Positions 45,501-55,141 of a DNA stretch of 64,000 nucleotides are shown here, piece by piece. The position numbers and the translations under genes are program-made. The notes under the pieces are model-generated. The model was not told where the DNA came from. It was given only the letters and a program-made list of their open reading frames with translations, and searched no databases. Every line of letters begins with the position of its first letter. Position 1 is the stretch's first letter. Origin of the DNA: Entomortierella parvispora (Eukaryota > Mortierellomycota > Mortierellomycetes > Mortierellales > Mortierellaceae). The stretch lies in NCBI GenBank assembly GCA_963573315.1, contig OY752140.1, positions 2,852,001 through 2,916,000 on the forward strand, given 5' to 3'.

Positions 45501-46656
45501 GCAGATCTCACACAAATGCCCTTTGAGTAGAAGTCACGATGAGGTTGTTGCCGTACCAATTTTTTCATCAATGCCTCGTCGCATGTACAGATCCAACATC
45601 TCTGGGGCGCGGTACTGGAGTGTGGTGTGGTTGTTGATCTCCTCTTCGAGCAATTGAATGTCTTTGACATTCTTGGGTATATTGTCGCCTCGCAGAATGT
45701 TTGTGGTGGCGGATCCAAAGTCGCACAGTTTGTAGTCGTTGTTGGAGAGCAGAATGTTTTCGACCTTGATATCTCGATGCAGGATTGGTGGATCAGAGTA
45801 ATGCATGTATGCAACCGCCTAACAACAACAGTGGAAAAAATAAATAACCAGACATCCAAGAGAATGTGGGGACGGGCAAGCATGGACTAGTGAGAAATTG
45901 TTGCTCTCGTTCTTTCCAGCGCACGCCTCTCTTTGAGTCCTGCTCTTGGACAGACGGACCGCAGACAGACAGATAGACGGGCAAACAAAGAGTAAAACCG
46001 GTCTAATAAAAAAGCGTCATCATAGGTCCTTGATGTTGAGCAAAGTTCCATACCTCACAGACATTGGAGAAGATCTTGAGGATCTCGGGTTCGGTCAGAC
46101 GGTGCTGCAGTCTCCTGTTCATCAAGTCGATGACCGGACCACCTGTTATTGCAAGACAAGCACAAGGAGAAGCAACGATCAATATGTCGTTCCAAAGCGG
46201 TCATGGTGGCTGTGTCTTTCGTTTACCTCCACAGTACTCCATGAGAATCAGAACCTCGTAGCCACCGCCTTCCAGTTTGCCCATTGTCGAATCCATGTAC
46301 TCGACAATGTTCTTGTGCCTCCCGAGACGTTTCTACAGTCGAAAAGAGGAGCGTCATTAGACATGATGCAATGACAAGGAGGGAACCTTGTTCCATCAGG
46401 CACGTTGTGTCGTTTCTTTTTTTTGTCCATCCTTTACCATGGTCTCGATTTCAGAGTTGACGATCGCTAACCGCTCCTTGTCCGCGACGGCGATGCGCTT
46501 GACGACGACGGGAAGGCCTCCGAGGTTGGCGAGGTAGACATGAGCGAACCCACCCTCGGCAATGTACCGGTCGACGACGACGGTGAACCTGCCGAGTTGG
46601 ATGGTTGTTCCCGGGGGGATTGTCCCTTGATGGGGAGGATGACCAACGGCGTTCAT
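42590..46656 (-). CDS. AAK1/Ark1/Prk1-type (NAK family) serine/threonine kinase
   Basis: Kinase of the family that phosphorylates endocytic adaptors and regulates cortical actin. Seven exons on the minus strand: 46438-46656, 46227-46332, 46054-46142, 45557-45818, 45295-45438, 45106-45203, 42590-45031; 1,119 residues. Kinase domain about residues 20-310: YIAEGGFAHVYLA, VVVKR (Lys53), ILMEYCGGPVIDLMNRR, ILHRDIKVENILL (Asp154), LCDFGSAT (Asp171), [34 protein letters not shown] and EDAKQRPNIYQV, all typical of NAK kinases. The C-terminal 800 residues are disordered: an FDDSFGQF region with two DPSxQFSKI copies, a long Gln-rich coiled coil (about residues 560-680), Pro/Ser-rich parts and an acidic EEEEEEEE run. 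The start ATG lies directly before the domain. Confidence 0.95.
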
Positions 46657-47094
46657 GGCTGTAGGCCTGAAGGCAGAGTGGATGAAGAAGGGAGGGAGGG
46701 GGGAGTGGAGAGTGAAGGGAGGAGAGAGTAGGATGACGATGGGGACGAGAGATGAGGAATGGGGCGCACACAAAGAGTCGAAAGGGCAAAAGATAAAAAA
46801 AAAGACGGCGAATTTCATCCTTCGACGCCAATTGGGCGCACAACGTTCTGTCGTCTGGTGTCTGTCTTTCTTTCTTTCTTTCCCATCTTTCCCATCTTTC
46901 CCTCTAGTTTCTTCACTCTCCATGTCTCGATGTGTTTGCCCCATCAAGACTCTTTTCTCTGTTCCCCCAATAGTAATTCATGCGGACCCTTGTATCCGCC
47001 TCAATGGCCCACCAAAGTACACAATATCATCACTAGGGAGCGACTCGGTTTTTAATTAAAAAAAATCCAAAGCAAGGACTTCACTCTAGTTGCC
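46657..47094. other. Kinase upstream region and acyl-CoA synthetase 3' region
   Basis: 438 bp between tandem minus-strand genes. GA-rich sequence lies just upstream of the kinase start, then a TTTCTTTCTTTC tract near 46865-46885. No gene seen. Confidence 0.5.
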
Positions 47095-50000
47095 CTAGAA
47101 CTTCTTCCACATCTCCGCAATCTGCTTGTCATGCACCTTGCGCACCTCGCGTCTCTTGACCTTGCTGCTCGACGTCATGAATCCGTTCGTCATCCAGTCA
47201 GAGTCATCAACGATCACTCCCTGAACCGTCTCGGACCGCGACAGACCTGACGCCTTGGCTTGGTTCTTGAGGATCTCCAAGATTTCTTTGTCCGACACCT
47301 AGAAAATGATCAATTGACATCATGCGAGGTCAGCCCACAGTCTCTAGTTGCACATCCTTGGCTAACTCGGGGTCGATCGATCTACTTACGCCATGATGGC
47401 TAGGCTCTACGACAGCCAAGAGTACTGGGCATCCGTTGTCGGCGACGACGCAGATGCTCTTGATCTCCTTCGCGTCACGGTAAATAGCCTCGCACTTCTC
47501 CAGTGCCACATACTCTCCATGAGACAACTTGACTAAGTTCTTGACTCGGTCCTTGATAGACAACGTGCCATCGGGGTTCATAGTACCAATGTCGCCAGTC
47601 TTGAACCAGCCATCACCAGTCATGACCTTCTTTGTCTCCTCCTCCAACTTGAAGTATCCCTTCATCACAGCTGGACCACGGAACCAGATCTCTCCCGATC
47701 CATTGTCACCAGTGTATTCGGTATCTGGCACATTAACCAGCTTCAATTCCAGACTTGGTGCCTATGTCAAAATATTAGATCCAATCTTGCTGTCAAAAAC
47801 ATGTCAAAAACAAAAAAAATGGCAAATTAAAAAGAGGTCTGGGATGACAACTTACGGGTGGTCCAACGGTGCGGAGGCGGTGTCCCATGCGAGGCATTGT
47901 CACTGCAGCAACTCCACAGACCTCTGTCAGACCATATCCAGAGATGACATAGCACATGACCATGCTCAAGAAGCGATGAGTCTCATCGCTGATGCCTGCT
48001 CCTCCAGTGAGGGTGAGTCTCAACTTTCCTCCAACCAGTTCCTTGGCTTTACTGAAGACAACCGAGTCGATCATGTTGGTGACAAAGTTCTCTGATCCGG
48101 TCGCCTGGACAATGGCCCACTTTGTGTTCAAGGCGGCAAAGAAGAGCGTACGGACGATGAAGGACTGCTTATTGACTTCGGCGAGGATACCCTTGCGGAT
48201 ACGCTCCCAGATGGTCGGCACTCCGGCTACAGTTGACAGTCGCAAAAAAGATGGAGAGTGAAGGATATCAGCATGCTTACTCAAGGACGACGACGCTGTT
48301 TAAGGTTTCGTCTCATTCCCACACGACGTCATTGCTCCGCCTTCGTTTGGTGGCACAAGGATTCGCAGGTCCACTTACCCATCAGCGTCGGCTGGAGAGC
48401 CTTGAGATCGCCGAGACCCTTTGACCGGCCACTGCCGGCAGTCGGAGCAACCGCGTCGTCCATTAGGGTGCGAGCACGACCAAAACCAATGCGGCAACCC
48501 TATCCATGATTGAGATCCAGACAAATGGTTAATTAAATTCTCCCTCCCTCCGCAAAAAAATTGGAAATTAGGAAATCGCCATCATAATCGAACCCAGCGC
48601 GATTCGGCATGTGAAGATGCCGACAAGTCTCGCACGGATCAAGGTGCTGACTTTATCAGTACTGGTACTGTAGTCGTCGGTCTTTCTTACCATTGAGACA
48701 ATAAAGTGCGAGATGACAAACTCGAGCACATGGGCCAAGGGCAGATAAGAGATGATCACATCCGTCTCCTTGTCAAGCAGGTCTCCTTCCATCGCAGCGG
48801 CACTGCCGATGGCCGCCATCAGGTTCCCGTGTGTCAATTGAGCGCCTTTGGGTTGACCTGTTGATCCGGAGGTGTACATGATGCATGCCAGGTCATTGCC
48901 CTCGGGGAAAACTGTCTGGATCTTGTCAGTGTCCTCCTCATCGTCCGATGCCTTTTGCTTGCCCTTGCCCGAGGAGCTCTCGCCATTGGGTCCGGCCTTG
49001 GTCGTCTTGAGTTCGTCGATATGAACCAACTCAAAGGCACGATCCTGAATGCTTTCGAGCTTGTTGATAGATTCTTCTACTTCCCAGTTCTGACCAGTGT
49101 AGATGACGGCCTTCACGCCAGAGTTGCCCTTCTGCATCAGCTTGGTAACCACAGGAAGCGTGTTTGCGTCTGCAAAAATGGCCTTTGGCTGCGATTGATC
49201 AATGATGAATTGGATAGACTTGTCGTCCATGGAATCGTAGGCTGTCACGATCGTAATCGACTGTGAGAAGCATCCTAAGAATAACAGATCCAACAGACGT
49301 AACGAAAATATGTGGAGGACGGGTCAGTGTCATGACTACAGCAGATTCCACATCTTGGGAGGACAATGGATAAACATAAGAACGTCCGGAGAGAGTACAA
49401 CGCATTTATCACTCCATCTCAACTCAGCCGATTTTGATTGGATTCACAAACTGCCTCCCCCGCTTTCATGTGCAATTAACTGGCAACATGACCTGGAGCA
49501 TCATCCCAGCCCCGCCACTTCATGCTGGATGACGAGAAGGTAATCCTTATCTCCGGACGTCATTGACGGTCGCAGACTTACCATGAGCTGCAAGGAACCA
49601 TTCCGGGCTACATAATCGTAAGGGATGAGGTCAGTTCATGCCTTCAAAAATAGGTTCCCACGGTTCATCTTTGATCCACTGACTCTAACAAAGCCTCTCC
49701 TCTCCGTTGACTTACCAAGTGCTAGCAAAAATCATCACAAAGTCGCCTTTCTCCACGCCCAGACGAGTGATTCCAAGACCAACACGATCAGCAAAGTTCT
49801 TGGCTTGACGATAGGTCATCCAGTTGTAGTCTGACAGCTCATATGTAATCCATTTTTTGGGCTTCTCGCCTGGTGTTGCTGACTGCTTCTCGACTTTGTG
49901 GACCTGAGATGCGTTTTGTAAGGTAGAGTGTTATTAGATCGACGCGAGAAACAGTCTAAAAGGCACCAGTGTTCGAAATGGTCAACGAACTTGCCTTGAT

Positions 50001-50207
50001 AATATCTCTCCAGCCCATGGCGTCCTTGTCTTCAAACTCGCTGGCCATGTAGTCAAACAGGTGGGCCATGGTTCTGCCCTTGACGTTGTAGTAAGGTGCC
50101 GAGGGTTTGTCCAAGAGTCCACCGGTGGCCATGACGCTGCGATAGATGTGGTCGACCTCATCGTACTCGACCGCGTACTTGCCATCGACTATAGTTTCCA
50201 TGGCCAT
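47095..50207 (-). CDS. Long-chain acyl-CoA synthetase (FAA1/FAA4 type)
   Basis: ATP-dependent ligase forming acyl-CoA from long-chain fatty acids for lipid synthesis, beta-oxidation or protein acylation. Eight exons on the minus strand: 49995-50207, 49716-49903, 49582-49607, 48691-49274, 48379-48499, 47856-48226, 47390-47761, 47095-47298; 692 residues (yeast Faa1 700). Marks: GWRDIIKVHKVEKQ, SDYNWMTYRQAKNFADRVGL, ASTCPEWFLAAHGCFSQSIT, the AMP-binding motif MYTSGSTGQPKGAQLTHGN near residue 275-293, SYLPLAHVLEF, LTGGAGISDETHRFLS, ISGYGLTEVCGVA, GDGWFKTGDIG, DRVKNLVKLSHGEYVALEK and the end KQIAEMWKKF. Intron 1 (49904-49994) begins with GCAAGT, so it is a GC-AG intron; exon 3 is only 26 bp. No peroxisomal targeting end. 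Confidence 0.96.
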
Positions 50208-50729
50208 GTTTGTTGCAGATATAGTTTAGGGTTGGTACAAAAGGGACGAGAGGGTGGGCTCTGGACTGCTTTGTTTTTGCGGGAGAGAGAGAGGACCAAA
50301 TGGAGGGAAGGAAGGAAGAGTGCGGTGTTGATGAGGGGGATGAAGAGTTGAACAAAGGAATGAGTGAAGAGGAAGTAGAAGAAAGGAGAGGAAAGAGAGG
50401 AACAGAGAAAAGGAGGCCACGTCCCTCTTTGTTGTTTTATGCACTTCCTGTGTACGTTTAGACCGCACAACACGAGACAGAAACACGGATTCCGCGCTCT
50501 TTCTCCCCCTCGCCGGAGCGGTCTCTTCTCCCTTTGGCTTTGCTCCGCAATCATCGCGTCGTCATCGGACCCCCAAGCTACATTGCTTTTCTATGTATTA
50601 CGTTACATCCATGTGCCAGTGGCAGAGAAAGCACTCCGGCAGAGCCTTTTACGGCCATAACACCCATGAGCAAGCAACCTCGAGAACAGTCTACTGGTTT
50701 ATTACAATAAAAACGAGCAAACGCTCCAT
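50208..50729. other. Acyl-CoA synthetase promoter region and 3' region of the next gene
   Basis: 522 bp between tandem minus-strand genes; GA-rich on the plus strand near the acyl-CoA synthetase start. No gene seen. Confidence 0.45.
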
Positions 50730-52655
50730 CTAGTACGCATTCTGATAGCCTGGGTCACGCATCTGTTGCTGCGGGTGAGGCCGGTAGCCTCCGGGGCCTG
50801 GGTATCCTTGTGGTGGGTAGTTGTTATTAGGGGGCGGTCCACCACGGTATCCTCCAGGAGCCGGGCCACCGTAACCAGGACCAGGACCGGGGCGGCCGTG
50901 AGGAGGAGGGCCGCCGCCATAGCCTCCAGGGCCAGGGGGGCCACGCATGTGCTGCTGCGGCCGCCCATTATATCCATTGTTGTGTGGACCAGGGCCACCT
51001 GGATAGCCACCGCCAGGGGGGCCTTGGTTAGGTCTATAGCCGCTGTTGCCATGCTGAGGATACCCCCCATGCGGGCCGCCCGAAGGTCCGTGTCCATGAT
51101 GTGGTGGGTAAGGGGAGTAAGGTCTATTTCCACCTGGATGCTGGTGTTGTGGGTGATGTGAGCCGTTGGGACCTGGGCCGTAGGGTGATGATGGGTGGCC
51201 TGAGATCATAGAGCGACCATCACCATTGTCTTCGCTATACGCGCTCTCAGCATACGGATCTTCGTGTGACAAGGGAGACAATGGACCAGTGTTAGGACCC
51301 TTGGGTCCACCTGTCTGAATATTTCCAGAACTGGACTTGTTCTGCAGATGGGGATCCGATCCCTGACGGGCATGCCCGTTTTGGCCTTTTTGACGTTGGG
51401 GTCCAATGGCCTGAGGACTTGAGGTTGGCGGCAATGAAGGCATCATGGACATGGTTGATTCTGAGATGGCAATAGAAGCATTGTCCGGTGCAAACGATGG
51501 AGTAACGGGCGACTGCAACGGTCCAGCCTTTGGATCTACACTACGGCTCTGCATGAGGGGTGATTGCTTGTGGCGTTGTTCTTTCGCGTGGTCGATCAGC
51601 ATCTCCACGGAGCCGATACTTTCCTTATGACCCATCATCCTCTGGTTATGAGCTTTCTGAGCCTGTTCCAGCGTCATGTACACACTTCCACCGTCTGAAG
51701 AGAACGAGGACCGTGGACTGGCATTGACGGGAGGAGGAGAGGTGGGCCCTTGATGCGATTTCTTGTCCTTGACGTAGTTCTCTGGAAAATCCATACCTCG
51801 CAAGTCTCGACGGGGATCTATATCTTCCTTGCCAAGATAATACTCCGGAGCTGGTGTCACATTGCCTCCAGTAATTCCCCGAGATGTAATCGGCCCCTGT
51901 TGAGCTCCAATGGTATCGTGAGTGGGAGAGCGAGGACCTCCAAAGTATTCCTGATCGAGACCAACATCATAGTATTCTCCATGAGATGGTGGAGGGGGTT
52001 GATGACGAGCCTGCTCGAATCCAGCGCTGTTGTTCCGCTGATGCTGACCACCGCCAGGGTGGTAGTCGTTCCCAGGTCCACGTCGCTGTCCACGATCATC
52101 ATCTCCATATCGATTCCTGTCGCTGTGAGTTGATGGACGGCCGTAGGGACCGGCACCTGGTGGGGGACCATAACGGTCATCGCGATGGTTAGGCGAGATT
52201 GGAGGAGGGAAAGGAGAGGGAGCAATGCCGGCGTCGGCTGTGAGGGCAAGGGGGGCTGAGATACCGTTGCCCGTTGAGCGACGACCCTTCTTGTTTGAGT
52301 AGTTGGACGCGTTTAGGTACATTGGCTCATTTTTGTCGTCTGGGTTGCCGCCGTCCTTTGAGGAGGCTCCAATAGCTCGCTTTCGCCGTTTGTAAAAGAC
52401 GAGACCAACTAGTGCCACGAGAACGACAACACCGCCGGCTATACCTCCAATGGCACCGCCCGAGAGGCCAGTCGACGGTGATGGGGTCGGGGTTGCAGAG
52501 GGCGATGAGATACTAAGGGTCGTTGTGAGAGTTGGGGCGGCTGTTCCTGCTCCTGTTCCTTTCGCAATCGTTGATTTGGGGGGCTTTGCCGCAGCCGTCG
52601 ACTTTGAGGCCGCCGTTGTTTTGTGCTTTTCAGTGGTAGTTTCCTTGGCAGGCAT
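50730..52655 (-). CDS. Single-pass membrane protein with Thr/Ser-rich N-terminus and Gly/Pro/His/Gln-rich tail
   Basis: A single exon encodes 641 residues. Residues 1-62 are rich in Thr, Ser, Lys and Ala; residues 66-88 form one membrane helix (IGGIAGGVVVLVALVGLVFY) with Gly-rich entry and a KRRKR stop-transfer end. The remaining 550 residues are low complexity: Pro/Asp/Ser-rich, then a tail of GGYPGGPGP and HHGHGPSGG type with many PPQGYP-like units. This architecture (Ser/Thr stalk, Gly-rich helix, basic stop) is typical of fungal wall-stress sensor or mucin-like proteins, but there is no signal peptide at ATG 52655. A small upstream exon could supply one: a pyrimidine-rich stretch ending in AAAG directly precedes the ATG. 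Otherwise it inserts by its internal helix. No family recognised. Confidence 0.75.
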   Translation of the reverse strand: MPAKETTTEKHKTTAASKSTAAAKPPKSTIAKGTGAGTAAPTLTTTLSISSPSATPTPSPSTGLSGGAIGGIAGGVVVLVALVGLVFYKRRKRAIGASSKDGGNPDDKNEPMYLNASNYSNKKGRRSTGNGISAPLALTADAGIAPSPFPPPISPNHRDDRYGPPPGAGPYGRPSTHSDRNRYGDDDRGQRRGPGNDYHPGGGQHQRNNSAGFEQARHQPPPPSHGEYYDVGLDQEYFGGPRSPTHDTIGAQQGPITSRGITGGNVTPAPEYYLGKEDIDPRRDLRGMDFPENYVKDKKSHQGPTSPPPVNASPRSSFSSDGGSVYMTLEQAQKAHNQRMMGHKESIGSVEMLIDHAKEQRHKQSPLMQSRSVDPKAGPLQSPVTPSFAPDNASIAISESTMSMMPSLPPTSSPQAIGPQRQKGQNGHARQGSDPHLQNKSSSGNIQTGGPKGPNTGPLSPLSHEDPYAESAYSEDNGDGRSMISGHPSSPYGPGPNGSHHPQHQHPGGNRPYSPYPPHHGHGPSGGPHGGYPQHGNSGYRPNQGPPGGGYPGGPGPHNNGYNGRPQQHMRGPPGPGGYGGGPPPHGRPGPGPGYGGPAPGGYRGGPPPNNNYPPQGYPGPGGYRPHPQQQMRDPGYQNAY

Positions 52656-53937
52656 TCTTTGCAATGTGGGGGAATGAAAAACGGGTCGTAGGAGATGTCG
52701 AAATCTGAATCACACTCCTCTGTCTTTATGGCAGGAGGGAGAGGGTCAAGTCAAAGAAAGGTACGGAGAGGGGAGGGAGGATAACAGATATCTTTCAATC
52801 CGGGAATGGCCCACCAAGACGACGATGGACAGGTGGGGGGAGGGGAGTGGGGAGGGTGGGTGCAACGGATGGGGGTGCAAGCACGGAGCGGAAAGGGAGA
52901 GGAGAGGAGAGGAGAAGAGAGGAAAGAAGAAACACCCAGGAGGAGAGGGAGGGCGAGCAAGAAAAAGTGGCCGAAGATGAGCAGTTGGACACCCGGACAA
53001 CAACAGGGACAATTAGCCAGCAACAAAGACACACGCTGAGCACTCCACTCTCTTTTCCTCGGCAGACACTCGAGACTCGGGAGGAGATCCATTTGGTTGG
53101 TTTGGTTGGGGAGGCGAGACGGGGCGAGGCAGTGTCAAGCCCAGTGCAGCAAAAAACGAATGGAAAGAGTTGAGAGCCATGAGAGGTTCTGCCGATGATA
53201 GGGTTCATCAAAGGAGAGGGCTTGACTCGTCCTTTGCCTTCAAAACTTTGCTCGCTTGAGGAGAAAGCGCAAAGTCGCAGAGAGCCCACGCTTTGTGCTC
53301 AGAACTGTGGTTCATCAATGATCTGAAAGACTTGCCTGGACGGCCCAGTCCCCAAGGTTTTTTTTCCATCCGTTGTGCGACGCGCCGTTGCAATTTTTTT
53401 CTCATCGTTCCCATGTTCCCATGGCCAGTTGCAATCTCTTGCGCCCGTACCACGGTCTGTCTTCCGCCCTATCATGTACATTTGCATTGGTGCAATTGTT
53501 CAAGAAACGGCAACGTTTTCGCAACTTTGCACAAGACTAACAACAAGACTGGGACCGGGACCTTGCATGCAGAACTGCAGTGCCCCATGTTGAGGATCCA
53601 TTCCAGGCCGCTATTACTTGTAAACCGACTGGGAAATGGACGGTGTTGGTTGTGCACATGTTAATGTGAGACATTGCGCTGTGTGTCCTGCACGACCCTG
53701 AGAGTTGTCTTGCATGCATACACATACTTTCCAACTGTGCGGCCACGCCCTTTTGACGTTATGAACAAGAGCAAACGGAGTGACCAAGCGGGAAAGCATC
53801 GGGCCAATTGCTCCTTGGTCGGGGACTCTGAGCGCATGTGTGAAATGTCACAGCACATGAGAACAATGGAAACGCAGGAACCACGCTAGCAGCGCTTCAT
53901 TTCAGCACAATTTTTTTTTTAATTTTTGATTTGCTCC
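52656..53937. other. Intergenic region with GA-rich tract
   Basis: 1.28 kb between minus-strand genes: upstream region of the membrane protein gene and 3' region of EAPP. A GGAGAGGAGAGGAG-type tract runs at about 52890-52950. Open frames on both strands are low complexity or have no domain. A non-annotated upstream exon of the membrane protein gene could be here. Confidence 0.5.
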
Positions 53938-54959
53938 TCACACCCCTGTCGGAATGATATTAAAGAAATGGTATACTTCGTCTTGATCTACTAAAGCGAC
54001 CTTTGTACTGCAGATCCCACAGACAACTGGATGATATGCCATGTCTTCATCGTCATCCAGGCTCGGTTTGAACTGGGGAGGGGCGTCCGAGCCAGATATT
54101 GACAAGTCCAGAGAGGTATCACTAGAGGTTGCAGACGCACTTTGGGTTTTCTTGCCACCTCGCCGTTTTGCTGCCGCTTCCTTTGGGAAACGAAGTACCT
54201 CGTTGTCAATCGTTCGACAGTTCTCGACAAACATTGCTCGGAATTGATGTTGATAATCCTCATGCCTACGGTATTAAAAGTAGTCCACAGAGCGATCAGA
54301 TCCAGGATACCACGCTTCACATTCTGCCAAATAGCCATGGAAAGCACTTACTGCTGACAGTCAAAGCAAAGTTGGGTCAAACACATTGGGCATGAGAGGA
54401 TGGCGTCTGTCCAAATATCCTCTGGCCTGCATCCTGGCGGTCGGTTGGCTATCAGTATTAAAATGTGAGAAACATCTCAAGAGTAATCAACAAGAAAGAA
54501 CCGGGGGTCACGAAAGATTATAGACCCACCTGCAATCTTCTTAATCAGCCACTCTTCATCTCGGTCATCTTCGTCAGGGTCGTACAAAAGCTCATCGTTT
54601 GATATCGTGGGTTGTTTCTTGGACTTCTTTGATCCTTCTGAAGCTTGCAAAGACGTTTGTTGAAGCCCTACGGTGATCTCTGACAGGTCGCCCGTTTTGC
54701 TTCTGCCTTTGTCAGCTTCCACTGCAAGACCAGCTCGCTTATCATATTCTTCTTCGTCTGCATCCTGCTTCTCGTCATCGCTGTCTTCCTCATACGAGTC
54801 CGAATCAAAATAGACGGGGTCGTAATAGTCAGGCTTTTCCTCTGGCTGACCTCCTTCGAGTCCTTCAGACTGATCATTAAGGTCTAAATCGAGGTCTTCT
54901 TTCGATGTCATGAATTGGACCTTTTTGCTGTTTCCTTGATTTTCCTGGGTAGCGCTCAT
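53938..54959 (-). CDS. E2F-associated phosphoprotein (EAPP) family protein
   Basis: In mammals EAPP is a nuclear phosphoprotein binding E2F factors; the role in fungi is not established. Three exons on the minus strand: 54530-54959, 54352-54448, 53938-54265; 284 residues, almost the human length (285). The N-terminal half is acidic (YYDPVYFDSDSYEEDSDDE, then NDELLYDPDEDDRDEEWL). The conserved C-terminal domain follows: DAILSCPMCLTQLCFDCQQH, EDYQHQFRAMFVENC and, at the end, VCGICSTKVALVDQDEVYHF. Three CxxC pairs point to a zinc-binding fold. A linker with KRRGGKK separates the two parts of the domain. Opposite to WDR6: divergent with 182 bp between start codons. Confidence 0.92.
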
Positions 54960-55141
54960 GGTCGTTTGAGCTGCGTAATGCGAGGTCTGGAAGTGTCATT
55001 CGCTTGCATCTTTCGGCTTTGCCACCAAAAAAGCGACTGGTCACGTGGACTTGGTGGCTTTGAATGCCAATAAATATTGGTGCATGCCGTTTCTTTCAAC
55101 TTTCCAACCTTCCAGAACGACTACCAGCTTTACGATCGACC

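Noticed and set aside
52751-53289. Minus-strand frames upstream of the low-complexity membrane protein as its missing N-terminus
   Set aside because: They contain hydrophobic stretches but no ATG plus donor arrangement that joins in phase convincingly; kept only as a possibility.
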